Below, piece after piece: positions 23,623-35,456 of a stretch of 64,000 nucleotides of DNA. Both the position numbers and the translations under genes were made by a program. The stretch lies in the NCBI RefSeq assembly GCF_050003625.1, contig NC_134397.1, forward strand, positions 225,990,537 to 226,054,536. Reading direction: 5' to 3'. This stretch comes from Haematobia irritans (lineage: Eukaryota > Arthropoda > Insecta > Diptera > Muscidae). Within the stretch, counting starts at the first letter, position 1, and each line of letters opens with the position of its first letter. The notes beneath the pieces were generated by a model. It saw only the letters and a list, made by a program, of their open reading frames with translations. It was not told where the DNA came from and made no database searches.

Positions 23623-24557
23623 TAATATTAATTTATTAAATTCTGAGTCGATCTAAGCATGTCCGTCCGTCCCTCCGTCTGTTGAAATCACGCTAATTTC
23701 CGAACAAAACAAGCTATCGACTTGAAACTTGGCACAAGTAGTTGTTATTGATGTAGGTCGGATGGTATTGAAAATGGGCTATATCGGACCACTTTTACGT
23801 ATAGCCCCCATATAAACCGACGCTCAGATGCGGAGCCTCTCGGAGGAGCAAAATTCATCCGATCCGGTTTAAATTTGGTACATTATGCTAGTATATGGTC
23901 TCTCACAACCATGCAAAAATTGGTCCAAATCGGTCTATAATTATATATAGCCCCCATATAAACCGATCCCCAGATTTGGCTTGTGGAGCCTCTAAGAGAA
24001 GAAAATTTCATCCGATCCGGCTGAAATTTGGTACATGGTGTTAGTATATGACCTCTAATACCCATGACAAAATTGGTCCATATCGGTTCATAAATATATA
24101 TAGCCCTCATATAAACCGATCCTCTGATTTGACCTCCGGATCCTCTTGCAGGGGCAAAACTCATCCGATCCAGTTGAAATTTGGTAGGTGGTGTTAGTAT
24201 ATGGTCTGCATTATTCATGCAGGAATTGGTCCATATCGGTCCATAATTATATATTGTATCCATATAAACCGATCACCAGATTTGACCTCCGGTGCCTCTT
24301 GTAGGAGCAAAATTCATCCGATCCGGTTAAAGTTTGGCATATAGTTTTAGTATACGGTATTTAAAAACCATGCAAAAACTGGTCCATATCGGTCCATATT
24401 ATATATTGTCTCATATAAACCGATCCCTAGATTTTACCTCCGGAGCCTCTTGGAGAAGCAAAATTCATCCGATTCGGTTGAAATTTGGCACATTGTGCTT
24501 GTATATGGGCGCTAACTAGTATGTTAAAATTGGTTCATATCGGTCTATATGTATATA

Positions 24558-25854
24558 AAGGGTGATACGGTCAAAATTTGGTCAATATAAACTTGACGTA
24601 TTTCTTTCAATTTTGCATTTAAAAAACCTGAACACCCCTCATTTTTAAGGTGTGTGTGTAGAATGTTGCTTCTTTTTTTGATTTTGGAATTCACTCTTCA
24701 GTTGTCAAAATGCCGTCCAAGCAAGAAGAGCAGCGTATCAAAATTTTGCTCGCGCATCGCGAAAATCCGAGCTACTCGCACGCAAAGCTGGCAAAATCGC
24801 TAAAAGTTGCCAAATCAACCGTTACAAATTTAATTAAAGTGATTGGGGAACGTTTGTCGACAGCCGGGAAGTCTGGATCGGGGGGAAATCGAAAACCGGA
24901 AGCCGCTAGACGACAAAGAGTGTTGCCGGTAGTTTCAAGCGAAACCCTAACCTCTCTCTTCGAGATGCCACAAATAAGCTGGGTGTATAGTCTACAACCG
25001 TGAACCGAGTCAAAAAACGAGCCGGACTGTCGACTTACAAGAAGGTAGTGACTCCAAATCGCGATGATAAACAAAATACGACGGCCAAAGCGCGATCCCG
25101 GAGGCTGTACACGACGATGCTGACGAAGTTTGACTGCGTGGTAATGGACGACGAAACCTACGTCAAAGCCGACTACAAGCAGTTTCCGGGACAGGAGTTT
25201 TATACGGCAAAAGAAGGGAAAAGGTAGCAGATATTTTTAAGCACATAAAACTGTCAAAGTTCGCAAAGAAATATCTGGTTTGGCAAGCCATCTGTATCTG
25301 TGGCTTGAAAAGCAGCATTTTCATAGCTTCCGGGACTGTCAACCATGAAATTTACGTGAAAGAGTGTTTGAATAACCGTCTGCTGCCTTTCCTGAAGAAA
25401 CACGGTTGTTCCGTACTGTTTTGGGCCGGATTTGGCATCTTGCCATTACGGTAAAAAGGCCATGAAGTGGTACGCCGCCAACAACGTGCAGGTGGTTCCC
25501 AAGGACAACAACCCTCCCAACACGCCAGAGCTCCGCCCAATTGAGAAATACTGGGGTATTGTCAAGCGGAACCTAAAGAAGACCAAAAAACTGCTAAGGA
25601 CGAGCAGCAGTTCAAGACAAACTGGCTTTCTGCGGCGAAGAAGGTGGACAAGGTGGCCGTACAAAATCTGATGGCAGGTGTCAAGCGTGAGGCCCGGCAA
25701 TTCGGATTTGGAAAAGCGAAAGCCTAACTGAATATTTTTCCTGAATTTTATAGTAATTTAACTTGAAAAAGATATTTAATTTGATTTTTTAAATAAACGA
25801 TTTCACCGATTTACACGCGTTTTCCCTTGACCAAATTTTGACCGTATCACCCTT
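24558..25854 (+). mobile_element. DD37E Tc1/mariner-superfamily element, copy 1
   Basis: Terminal inverted repeats of about 28 bp (AAGGGTGATACGGTCAAAAT at the left; ATTTTGACCGTATCACCCTT at the right) are flanked by TA at 24556-24557 and 25855-25856. Length is 1297 bp. Both ends are intact but the gene inside is broken. The same element occurs three more times in the window. Confidence 0.95.
24710..25736 (+). pseudogene. DD37E transposase, frameshifted copy 1
   Basis: It begins MPSKQEEQRIKILLAHRENP and would end FGFGKAKA with TAA at 25734-25736. Domain order follows the better copy at 29595: N-terminal helix-turn-helix, MDDETY with the first catalytic Asp, LASCHYG after the second, ELRPIEKYW with the Glu. 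At least four indels break it: one base lost near 24906, one near 25210, one gained near 25430 (TTTTGGGCC), and one A lost near 25588. The copy is non-functional. Confidence 0.93.
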
Positions 25855-27060
25855 TATATCGGACCACTTTTACGTATAGCCCCCATATAAACCGACGCTC
25901 AGATGCGGAGCCTCTCGGAGGAGCAAAATTCATCCGATCCGGTTGAAATTTGGTACATTGTGCTAGTATACGGTCTCTCACAACCTTGCAAAAGTTGGTC
26001 CAAATCGGTCTATAATTATATACAGCCCCCATATAAACCGATCCCCAGATTTGGCTTGTGGAGCCTCTAAGAGAAGAAAATTTTAATCCGATCCGGCTGA
26101 AATTTGGTACATGGTGTTAGTTTATGACCTCTAATACCCATGCAAAAATTGGTCCATATCGGTTCATAAACATATATAGACCTCATATAAACCGATCCCC
26201 TGATTTGACCTCCGGATCCTCTTGCAGGGGCAAAACTCATCCGATCCAGTTGAAATTTGGTAGGTGGTGTTAGTATACGGTCAGCATTAATCATGCAGGA
26301 ATTGGTCCATATCGGTCCATAATTATATATAGCCCCCATATAAACCCATCACCAGATTTGACCTCCGGAGCCTCTTGGAGGAGCAAAATTCATCCGATCC
26401 GGTTAAAATTTGGTATATGGTTTTAGTATACGGTAGTTAAAACCCATGCAAAAACTGCACCATATCGGTCCATAATTATATATTGTCTCATATAAACCGA
26501 TCCCTAGATTTTACCTCCGGAGCCTCTTGGAGGAGCAAAATTCATCCGATTCGGTTGAAATTTGGCACATTGTGCTAGTAAATGGGCGCTAACGAATATG
26601 CTAAAATTGGTTCATATCGGTCTATAGGTATATATAGCCTCCAGATAAACCTATCCCAAATCAAACAAAAATTGGTACATATCGGTTCGTAATTTTATAT
26701 AGCCCCCTTATAAAGCGACCCCATATTTGAATTCGGCTCTATAATTACCGCGCAAAACTCCATATCCTTTGGTATTTATTTGTACACTTCCCTATATACC
26801 ATATAGTTGGTCAAGAACTGAATTGTATACGTATTTAATCTGTTTTTTTTTTTCGTCTAATATATACCACATAGGACTAACTTAAAATTTAGAGGACGAT
26901 GTTAAGAAGTTTTTAGAAGGCAAGGTCATCGGCAAGTATTACCACAGCCTAGATAATTCGATTGTGGATGACAGTCTTTAGTAGAAGTTTCTACTCAATC
27001 TATGGTGTAGGGTACAAAAGATTCGGCCTGGCCGAACTTATGACCGTATACAATTGTTTA

Positions 27061-28616
27061 TTGTAGGGCGATGTCCCATAATTATTATAGGACTATGTCC
27101 GTCTGTCTCTAGACTTCAATCTCGAAAATATGTCTCACCGGATAATGTTGTAATATAGCACTCTCACATATAAAACATTTTTCCGATTTGGCTGCTTGAG
27201 TACATTAGTTAGGTTAGTCTCGTTTTGCCAAAAGTTCTAGCATTTTTGCCAGTTTGAAATTTTAATATGAGTTGCAAGTATTTGCGATTCCTTAAGAAAT
27301 ATGCAAAATATAGCTTCTGCTGGTCCAGATTGTTATATAACCTTACATAAACTGATTTTAGATCGTATAGAAGCCGCCAGATTCGAATTAGTGATTCTTT
27401 TTGAGGAGATCGGCTATATCGGATGTATTTTTGATACACAAACAAGAGTCCGGAATATGGTTGGTCTCTGGCCAACGTATAGATCGATGTTTTGACTTCT
27501 TGAACTTCTAAAGATGTATGTCCATAAATCAAATTTGGTTTACAACGATCCCGCGATTCACCTTCTTCGTGCAGTACAGTATAGTGCTCCTTTATCGGAT
27601 AAATTTTGAACTTATGCTGATGATATTCCAGTCTTTTATGCTGCGTTTAACAATTTCTCAATTTCAAAGACCAGAAGAACAAAACGCCTCCTATGTATTT
27701 TGTATCATCCCTTCATAATCCCTCATGTGTTGTGATCTAATGCGTTTAGGGATTACAGATAGCTGCTCTCAAAGTTTTACCCAAGAATGCTTCGATTTTC
27801 AAATTTAACCACTTAAGCCTTTTTGGGTCGGATAACATAAAATGTCATATACATGAACTTCATCGCATAAGCTTAAATACCCATTGTGAGTATCGAATAC
27901 ATATCGTATTTTATGAATGTGTGTATTGTTTGTAAGTCCGTCTGTCTGTCCCTCTGTCTGTATGTATTGAGGCATGTGATATTTTATTTTGTGCAAATAC
28001 CCGCAGCAAATTGAATCGATATTTTACCACAAAGTCACTTGTGTGAAATTACAATATTCGCTATTCTGTATTCTGCATTTGCATCGGTTGTGTGTATGTG
28101 TGTTTGAATTAGGACTAAATTAAACAAATGCAAATCGTGTCTGCAGGGCGAAAAAATCATGTAATCACTCAATCCATATGTAAAATATATGTTTTTTTTT
28201 TGTTTCAATTAATATTACATAATACGAACTCAATTTTAAAATAATATTCCAACTGCAAAAAGGCACAAAACAGTTAGCTAAATAAAAACATAATTTTAAC
28301 GGTCAGATAATAAACCGTATTTACATCTTATTTAATGTTTGATCCAAATAGAAGATATACTAAAGTGGGGTTGATAGAATTCTCTCGAAGGATACTTCTA
28401 TGTATATATATATATTTTTGGTCTACAAGCTTAAAGAAGCATTTTGATCTATTGCATTCAGAAATAAAGTTATTCGCAATGTGATTGCTTTATATTTGGC
28501 TGGAAAACCATAAGTGGCTATGATTACAGTCCTCCAGCATTTTGCACCAAAATTTTTAGAAAATTTTACCAAAAATTTACCAAATATAAAAAAGAAACGG
28601 CGGATCTTGTCGTTTA
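27061..28616. other. No gene recognised
   Basis: AT-rich DNA with degraded DINE-like scraps (GTCCGTCTGTCTCTAGAC near 27098; GTCCGTCTGTCTGTCCCTCT at 27936-27955). Several frames of 60-107 codons occur on both strands around 27209-27720, with no recognisable domain or splice pattern. Confidence 0.45.
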
Positions 28617-29280
28617 GACAACGCAATGGTTTTAAGCTGAGATCAAAACAACAAATATGATTGAAGAACAAACCAACAATAAAAAAAATTTGTATCTATA
28701 GACAATTTTGTAAAAATTTTATTTCTATAGAAAATTTTGTCCAAATTTTATTTCTATAGAAAATTTTTTAAAAATTTTATTTCCATAGAAAATTTTGTCA
28801 AAATTTTATTTCTATAGAAAATTTCGTCTAAATTTTATTTCTATAGAAAATTTTGTCAAAATTTTATTTCTGTAGAAAAGTTTGTTAAAATTTTATTTCT
28901 ATAGATTTTTTTTATTTTTTAAGAAATTTTATTTTTAAGAAAATTTTTTCAAATTTTTTTTTTAATTTTTTTATTTCTATTGATAATTCTGTCAACATTT
29001 TAGTTCTATAGAAAATTTTGTAAAAATTTTAGTTCTATAGAAAATTTTGTAAAAATTTTAGTTCTATAGAAAATTTTGTAAACATTTTAGTTCTATAGAA
29101 AATTTTGTCAAAATTTTATTTTTTAGAAAATTTTGTAAAAATATTATTTTTTAGAAAATTTTCTCAAAATTTTATTTCTATAGAAAATTTTGTCAAAATT
29201 CTATTTCTAAAGAAAATTTTGTTAAAATTTTATTTTATATTTATTTGTCAAAATATTTTTCTATGAAAAATTTTGTTTGC
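28617..29280 (+). repeat. 29-bp satellite array with flanking dispersed repeat
   Basis: The 90-bp dispersed repeat (ATGGTTTTAAGCTGAGATCA) at 28617-28690 leads into about 20 units of the 29-bp repeat in plus orientation. No TIR end is seen. Confidence 0.88.
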
Positions 29281-29458
29281 CTCAACCCGACCGTCCTAAA
29301 GACAATATTGAAGCCATCATTTCAGCCTTTCCCATAGGACTCAGCATACAGTGCTTCGGAAGCGGCAAAAAATTATGTACTCCGATTTTTATTCTAATAT
29401 GTGTTTTTTATAGTCTATGATATCGATCTTGGAATACAAAAATAAAATAAAAAAAAAA

Positions 29459-30743
29459 TGGTCAATATAAACTTGACGTATTTCTTTCAATTTTGCATTT
29501 AAAAAACCTGAACACCCCTCATTTTGAAGGTGTGTGTGTGTGTGTAGAATGTTGCTTCTTTTTTTATTTTGGAATTCACTCTTCAGTTGTCAAAATGCCG
29601 TCCAAGCAAGAAGAGCAGCGTATCAAAATTTTGCTCGCACATCGCGAAAATCCGAGCTACTCGCACGCAAAGCTGGCAAAATCGATAAAAGTTGTCAAAT
29701 CAACCGTTACAAATGTAACTAAAGTGTTTGGGGAACGTTTGTCGACAGCAAGGAAGTCTGGATCGGGGGGAAATCGAAAACCGGAAGCCGCTGAGACGAC
29801 AAAGAGAGTTGCCGGTAGTTTCAAGCGAAACCCTAACCTCTCTCTCCGAGATGCCGCAAATAAGCTGGGTGTATCGTCTACAACCGTGCATCGAGCCAAA
29901 AAACGAGCCGGACTATCGACTTACAAGAAGGTAGTGACTCCAAATCGCGATGATAAACAAAATACGACGGCCAAAGCGCGATCCCGGAGGCTGTACACGA
30001 CGATGCTGACGAAGTTTGACTGCGTGGTAATGGACGACGAAACCTACGTCAAAGCCGACTACAAGCAGCTTCCGGGACAGGAGTTTTATACGGCAAAAGG
30101 AAGGGGAAAGGTAGCAGATATTTTCAAGCACATAAAACTGTCAAAGTTCGCAAAGAAATATCTGGTTTGGCAAGCCATCTGTACCTGTGGCTTGAAAAGC
30201 AGCATTTTCATAGCTTCCGGGACTGTCAACCAAGAAATTTACGTGAAAGGGTGTTTGAATAAACGTCTGCTGCCTTTCCTGAAGAAACACGGTTGTTCCG
30301 TACTGTTTTGGCCGGATTTGGCATCTTGCCATTACGGTAAAAAGGTCATGAAGTGGTACGCCGCCAACAACGTGCAGGTGGTTCCCAAGGACAAGAACCC
30401 TCCCAACACGCCAGAGCTCCGCCCAATTGAGAAATACTGGGCTATTGTCAAGCGGAACCTAAAGAAGACCAAAAAAAAAATGCTAAGGACGAGCAGCAGT
30501 TCAAGGCAAACTGGCTTTCTGCGGCGAAGAAGGTGGACAAGGTGGCTGTACAAAATCTGATGGCAGGTGTCAAGCGTGAGGCCCGGCAATTCGGATTTGG
30601 AAATGCGAAAGCCTAACTGGATATTTTTCCTGAATTTTATACTAATTGAACTTGAAAAAGAAATTTAATTTGATTTTTTAAATAAACGATTTCACCAATT
30701 TACACGCGTTTTCCCTTGACCAAATTTTGACCGTATCACCATT
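29459..30743 (+). mobile_element. DD37E element, copy 2, best-preserved gene
   Basis: The first ~18 bp of the left TIR are missing (sequence joins at ATGGTCAATATAAACTTGAC). The right end is nearly complete (ACCGTATCACCATTT). No TA duplication can be read. The 5' leader has an expanded (TG)n at about 29530-29545. Confidence 0.9.
29595..30616 (+). pseudogene. DD37E transposase, nearly intact, one frameshift
   Basis: Cut-and-paste DDE transposase of the IS630-Tc1-mariner superfamily. The start at 29595 matches the same ATG in all four copies; an in-frame ATG 34 codons upstream lies in untranslated leader. Order: helix-turn-helix region (about residues 5-50, YSHAKLAKSIKVVKSTVTNV), a second HTH-like part (LRDAANKLGVSSTTVHRAKK), the first catalytic Asp in CVVMDDETYVKAD, the second in FWPDLASCHYG, and Glu in PELRPIEKYW. 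I count 37 residues between the second Asp and the Glu, so DD37E, as in the ITmD37E-type family. The frame is open for 321 codons, then a run of ten A at 30471-30480 shifts it; other copies have 6-7 A plus C there. The normal end is GNAKA TAA at 30614-30616. A single slippage event separates it from a complete frame. Confidence 0.93.
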
Positions 30744-30744
30744 T

Positions 30745-31145
30745 ATTTCTAATTTTGAAAAGGTAACGTTATTTTTCCAAACCAGGAGAACATTTTAATT
30801 TTTTTCTTGGTGGTACTTTGAGGACTTGTAAGAAAAAATTATAACTATAAATTTCGTTTTTTTTGTTTGATTTTGGTTTGTATTTATTGTTAGTTGTTCA
30901 TTTAAAAAAAATAAAATTTTGCTAATTTGGAAAAAGTAACATTACTTTTAAAAAGTTTATAAAACATATAAAATTTGAAAATTTGTTCCTTTTGGGCCAT
31001 CTTGGTGGTACTTTGAGGACTTGTAAAAAACTTATTTAATTTTTTTGTTATTTGTCTCTTATTTGTTGTTAATTTTCCATTAAAAAAATAAAACTTTGTT
31101 AATTTTGAAACGGTAGCGTTATTTTTGCAAAAATTTCTAATATGC
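30745..31145. repeat. Short tandem repeat, period about 175-195 bp
   Basis: CTTGGTGGTACTTTGAGGAC occurs near 30806 and 31002, and a block resembling TAATTTTGAAAAGGTAACGT occurs near 30751, 30918 and 31098. It amounts to two and a half decayed units with no coding signal. Confidence 0.6.
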
Positions 31146-31704
31146 TGCTTAAGGGTTGGCACTAAAAAATACCAAAATGTCCTTCATCTTAAGACGGCAT
31201 TTCGCCAGAAATGGGCCAACTTACCGTAGAGCCACTTTCATGCAGAATATGATGTTTTTGCCGGTTGACAAAATATTTGCTTTTGAACAAAAAGATATAA
31301 TATAGCGTGTATATAATCGTACGATATTTCATAATCATATTAAACAAAAAGTATTTCCAAATAATGTTGCTCTTTTTGTCTAAACTAATTAACTAAATGG
31401 ATCATGATTTGTAGAAATAATCTTCTTAATTGTTCGTGCTTCTATTTTTATTATTTCAATATATCTCATTAGAGAGCCAATGGCTCATATTGTAGAAAAT
31501 TAAAAGCGAGTTTGTTTGAATAGAAAAATGCCTTTGCATAAATCAAGAGCACATATTGCGGATACAACTGCAACATAATCCCCAATGACACATACATAAG
31601 AGATGGATAATGCGGTCATTTTGTGCGAGATGTGTTCCAAAAGGATAGCATCAAATTGAATATGGAATATGGATTAAGACGTGCATCGATACGTTGCAAA
31701 CATA
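31146..31704. other. No gene recognised
   Basis: AT-rich spacer; nothing identified apart from TTGGCACTAAAAAAT at 31155, which also occurs near 37570. Confidence 0.4.
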
Positions 31705-32164
31705 TTAACCCTTTCACTACCGAAATAAACCTAATATTAAACACTTTCATTTTCCTTCTGTTTTTACTTGTACTAACAGCATGTACAACAAAAATTGTAA
31801 TTTTGAGAACCTACCTCAATTACTTCAAGAGCTATATGAGCATGTTCTGAAAATTTGATTCTTGAATTGTGACCAAATGGCCTTACGAAAATAAGCGCTA
31901 TTTGGCCTATAACATCTTTCAAAGTGTGAGAAAAAATAGAAAAAAATACCGTAGAAGTATCAACTAAAGTTTTTGTATATGGACATTCCATTTACTAGAA
32001 ACATACAGTAGAAAAATTGTCTCAAATTTTCGTATTTTTGTGGAAAATAGTTATAGCTTATTTAGATTAATGCCTCTGCTTTAAAATAACATCGAGAAAT
32101 AAATCGAAACTAAGTGGGAAAATAGAATTTGGTGTCTTGTTCGAATCGGTAGTGAAAAGATTAA
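31705..32164. mobile_element. piggyBac-like MITE
   Basis: TTAACCCTTTCACTACCGA at the left and TCGGTAGTGAAAAGATTAA at the right are inverted repeats of about 15 bp with TTAA at both outer edges (31705-31708 and 32161-32164). TTAA duplication and a CCCTTT start are typical of the piggyBac superfamily. The 460-bp element has no transposase. Confidence 0.8.
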
Positions 32165-32640
32165 AAGTATCAATGATAACCTAGATCACGGCGCAAGATG
32201 TGTTACGTTAGGTTTCCAAAAAAAAAAAAAACAAAAACAGAGCTTCCGAAACAGTAAATTGAATCCTAAACTTATGATCACGAAGAATAGTGTGGCTGAT
32301 ATGTATTGCAACCAATTTCAGGCTTCTATCCTTTCTAAATTTCTGATTTGACAATTTTATTCCAGTGATTGATCATTTTATAGTTACAAGCTTACAAAAG
32401 TATTTTGATCTATTGCATTCAGAAATAAAATTACATTTCGTGATATTTTAAGTAAATTCTCTTTGGCAACACTGGTTGCACAAATCGTGTTTAGTTTCAC
32501 TGTCAAATATCTACAGTTTGGTCTATAATTTAACCATGAATAGTCCAATAAACTATTATTGATAATAAAACTATTGAATTTTATTATCAAAATTATGAAC
32601 TTTCTTAACTAAAAAAGTTCATCGCGGACTTCTTGTGTTT
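32165..32640. other. No gene recognised
   Basis: AT-rich spacer including an A-run at 32219-32230. No RNA gene or element end is recognised. Confidence 0.4.
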
Positions 32641-33034
32641 TTATACCCTGCTCCACACTGTGGAACAGGGTATTATAAGTTAGTGCATATGTTTGCAACA
32701 CCCAGAAGGAGACGAGATAGACACATGGTGTCTTTGGCAAAAATGCTAAGGGTGGGCTCCTGAGTCGATATAGCGATGTCCGTTTGTCCGTCTGTCCGTG
32801 AACACATTTTTGTAATCAAAGTCTAGGTCGCAGTTTTAGTCCAATCGACTTCAAATTTGGCACAAGTATGTGTTTTGGCTCACAATAGATCCCTATTGAT
32901 TTTGGAAGAAATCGGTTCAGATTTAGATATAGCTCCAATATATATATTTCGCCCGATATGGACTTATATGGCCCCAGAAGCCAGAGTTTTAACCTAATTT
33001 ACTAAAAATTTTGCACAAGAAGAACAATTAGGAC

Positions 33035-35456
33035 CAGGGATCCGGAGCGGAGCGGAGCAAGCCCTTTTTTAGCCGGAGCGGGAGCGGAGCGGGAGCGGCA
33101 TTTCTAAAATCCGGAGCGGAGCGGGAGCGGAGCGGTTTCCAAATGAAAAACCGCTCCGCTCCGAATAAAATATTACTTGAATGAAATGTGTAACTTTGAA
33201 ATTACACTGTGTAGGTAATTTCAAATTTAGCTAGTACTTAGCTAGTGTGAGCAAACGTTTAAAATGTACGATATGTATTTTTGTACGTACGTACATTGGG
33301 GAAAACACAACGTGTTTTTTTAGTAATTGTTTTCAAAAACGGCGAATGTCAAAATATATCTCTAGTATGTATTGTAAAAGTAACAACAGTACTTTCGATC
33401 AATTTCATCCCGTATTACTACAAAGATGTTTGTAATGAACGTCAAATAAATGCAATTAAACGATCTTATTTATATTTAATTTTTTAGTTTTCTACACTGT
33501 TTGCTTAACATGGAAGACGCATTTCTCTAAAAAAAAAAGTTTTTTTTCTTGTCCAAAAGGCAATAAACTTTTGAATGAAGTTGTACTGTCCTTATAATTA
33601 AGTGATTTTACTTAAAAATGTGTATCATAACATGAAAGATAAAATTTTTGAGGTAAGGTCAACGTGACTTTAATAATTGAGAAAAATTCTTTAAAATTAA
33701 TAAAATTGTCTTTAAATTTGTTTCCTTTTTGCATCTTGCCTACAAAGCAAAAAATCGTTAAAAAATAAGACATGTTTTTCAATACTTTATTTTGAAGACG
33801 CTTTTTACTTGAAACATAGCATAATTTCTACTGGAAGTCGAGTCTTAATATGGAAAAAAATAACTCGTTAACTCGTTTTTAAAGGATTTTGATAAACACT
33901 GACGAAAAAAATCTAAAAAAATGAAAAATTAACATTTGCTTCCTAGAAGCAAATATATAACCCCCCAAATTTAAAATAGAATTACGTCTTTAAAGTATCC
34001 TTACTTGTATTCTCCGCTTCTTTAGCTCGGAATTAATACCCACACTGTTAAAGTAAAGACAAAATCTTTGGAACCGGGCATGCTTTTTTCAGTGTAAGGA
34101 ATTTCATATTTGCTTTACTATTGTACTATATCCTAGCATTCTCTTATTTCTGATATTAGTTCTCGAAAATTTAATTAAAATTATGGATAGTTTCAATTTT
34201 GGTTGCCGTTTTGGTCCGATCGGACCAAAATTGGTCCAAAAGATTTCTAAGTTTTAAATTTGGTCCGATGGTCAGACCAAACAGAATTTTGTCCATTTTG
34301 GTCCATTTTCATAAATTTGGTTTCTATCACATATTAAATAGTAGATGGTGAACCGCAAAGGATATTGTCGGGAGGCCAAATACTTCACATGCTTCAAATA
34401 CGAATTTTGCTTAGAATAGAAGACGTATTTCTCTGAAAAAAAGTTTTTCCTTGTCTAAAAGTCTCTAAACTTTTCAATGAAGTCTGTTTATCTAAATGAT
34501 TTTAGCTAAATGATTCGACATAAAAATGTGTATCCTAAAATGAATGCAAATTTCGTTTTTATGAAGTCAAAATGGATTTAATATTTCTGAAAAAATCTTC
34601 AAAATTAATAAAATGTTTCAACACATTGTTTTAAAGTCATTATACCCTAAACCACATAGTGGTTAGGGTATAATAAGTTTGATCTGCCAAAAAATGTGCC
34701 TACAAGAAATATTGATTTTAGACCCCATAAAATATATACCGATCGACTCAGAATCACCTCCTGAGTCGATCTAGCGCTTGGTGTCCGTCTGTCCATCCGT
34801 CCGTCTGTCCATGTATTTGTTGTTCACAGGATTTCGGTCACAATTATTAACCGATTTTGATGAAATTTGGTACAGGGAGTTTTTTTGGGCACAATTTGGA
34901 AGAAATCGGATCAAATTAAGATATAGCTCCCATATATATGTATAGCCCGATTTCGACAAATGGGGTCACGTTGCACTTTTTTACTAACCGATCGTCGTCA
35001 AATTTAGCACAAAATAATCTTCTGTATCACCCTTTAAGTCTGAAAATTTCATCGATATCGGTTAAGATTTAGATATAGGTCCCATATATATGTATCGCCC
35101 GATTTTGCCAAATTAGGTCATAAAACCCTTATTTATCAACCGATCTTACTCAAAGTTGGCGAAATGTAATCTTCTATAGCACTAACTATATGTGCAAAAA
35201 ATCATCGAAATCGGTTCAGATTTAGCTATAGCTCCCATATATGTACCGCCCGATTTTTCTAAATAAAATAAAACTCAATTGAACAAATAATACAATGTTT
35301 GTACTATAATTTTCTCGAAGAGGAGCGGAGCGGAGCGTGGAGCGGAGCGGAGCGGAGCGATTTTTTTTTCTCGGAGCGGAGCGTGGAGCGGAGCGGTTTT
35401 TTTCTCCGGAGCGGGAGCGGAGCGGAGCGAAAAAAATGGACCGCTCCGGATCCCTG
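33035..35456. mobile_element. hAT-like non-autonomous element
   Basis: Ends CAGGGATCCGGAGCGG and CCGCTCCGGATCCCTG are 16-bp perfect inverted repeats. The flanking octamer ATTAGGAC is present at 33027-33034 and 35457-35464. An 8-bp duplication plus CAGGG ends is characteristic of hAT. The subterminal 100-140 bp on each side are dense GGAGCGG motifs in both orientations. The AT-rich interior holds no transposase but contains another DINE-like piece and two copies of a block beginning GAAGACG (near 33510 and 34420). Confidence 0.88.
34641..35275 (+). mobile_element. DINE-like element (fourth family) nested in the hAT-like element
   Basis: 5' hairpin TATACCCTAAACCACATAGT with GGTTAGGGTATAATAAG, GTCCGTCTGTCCATCCGTCC at 34781-34805, then two to three central units (TATAGCTCCCATATATATGT). 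The 3' tail is absent. Confidence 0.75.

Larger units (their letters stand above)
23638..27060 (+). mobile_element. DINE-like element, long, internally duplicated, with DD37E insertion
   Basis: It starts within the core (AAATTCTGAGTCGATCTAAG), has (GTCC)n at 23660-23680, many central units, and the 3' tail ending near 27060. A DD37E transposon sits at 24558-25854. The 23783-24555 block recurs at 25857-26633, so about 0.77 kb of central units is duplicated on both sides of the transposon. Confidence 0.85.

Noticed and set aside
29493..29594. Upstream in-frame start for the DD37E transposase, adding 34 residues
   Set aside because: Other copies do not conserve this extension, and all share the ATG that begins MPSKQEEQ; the extra part is leader with a TG microsatellite.
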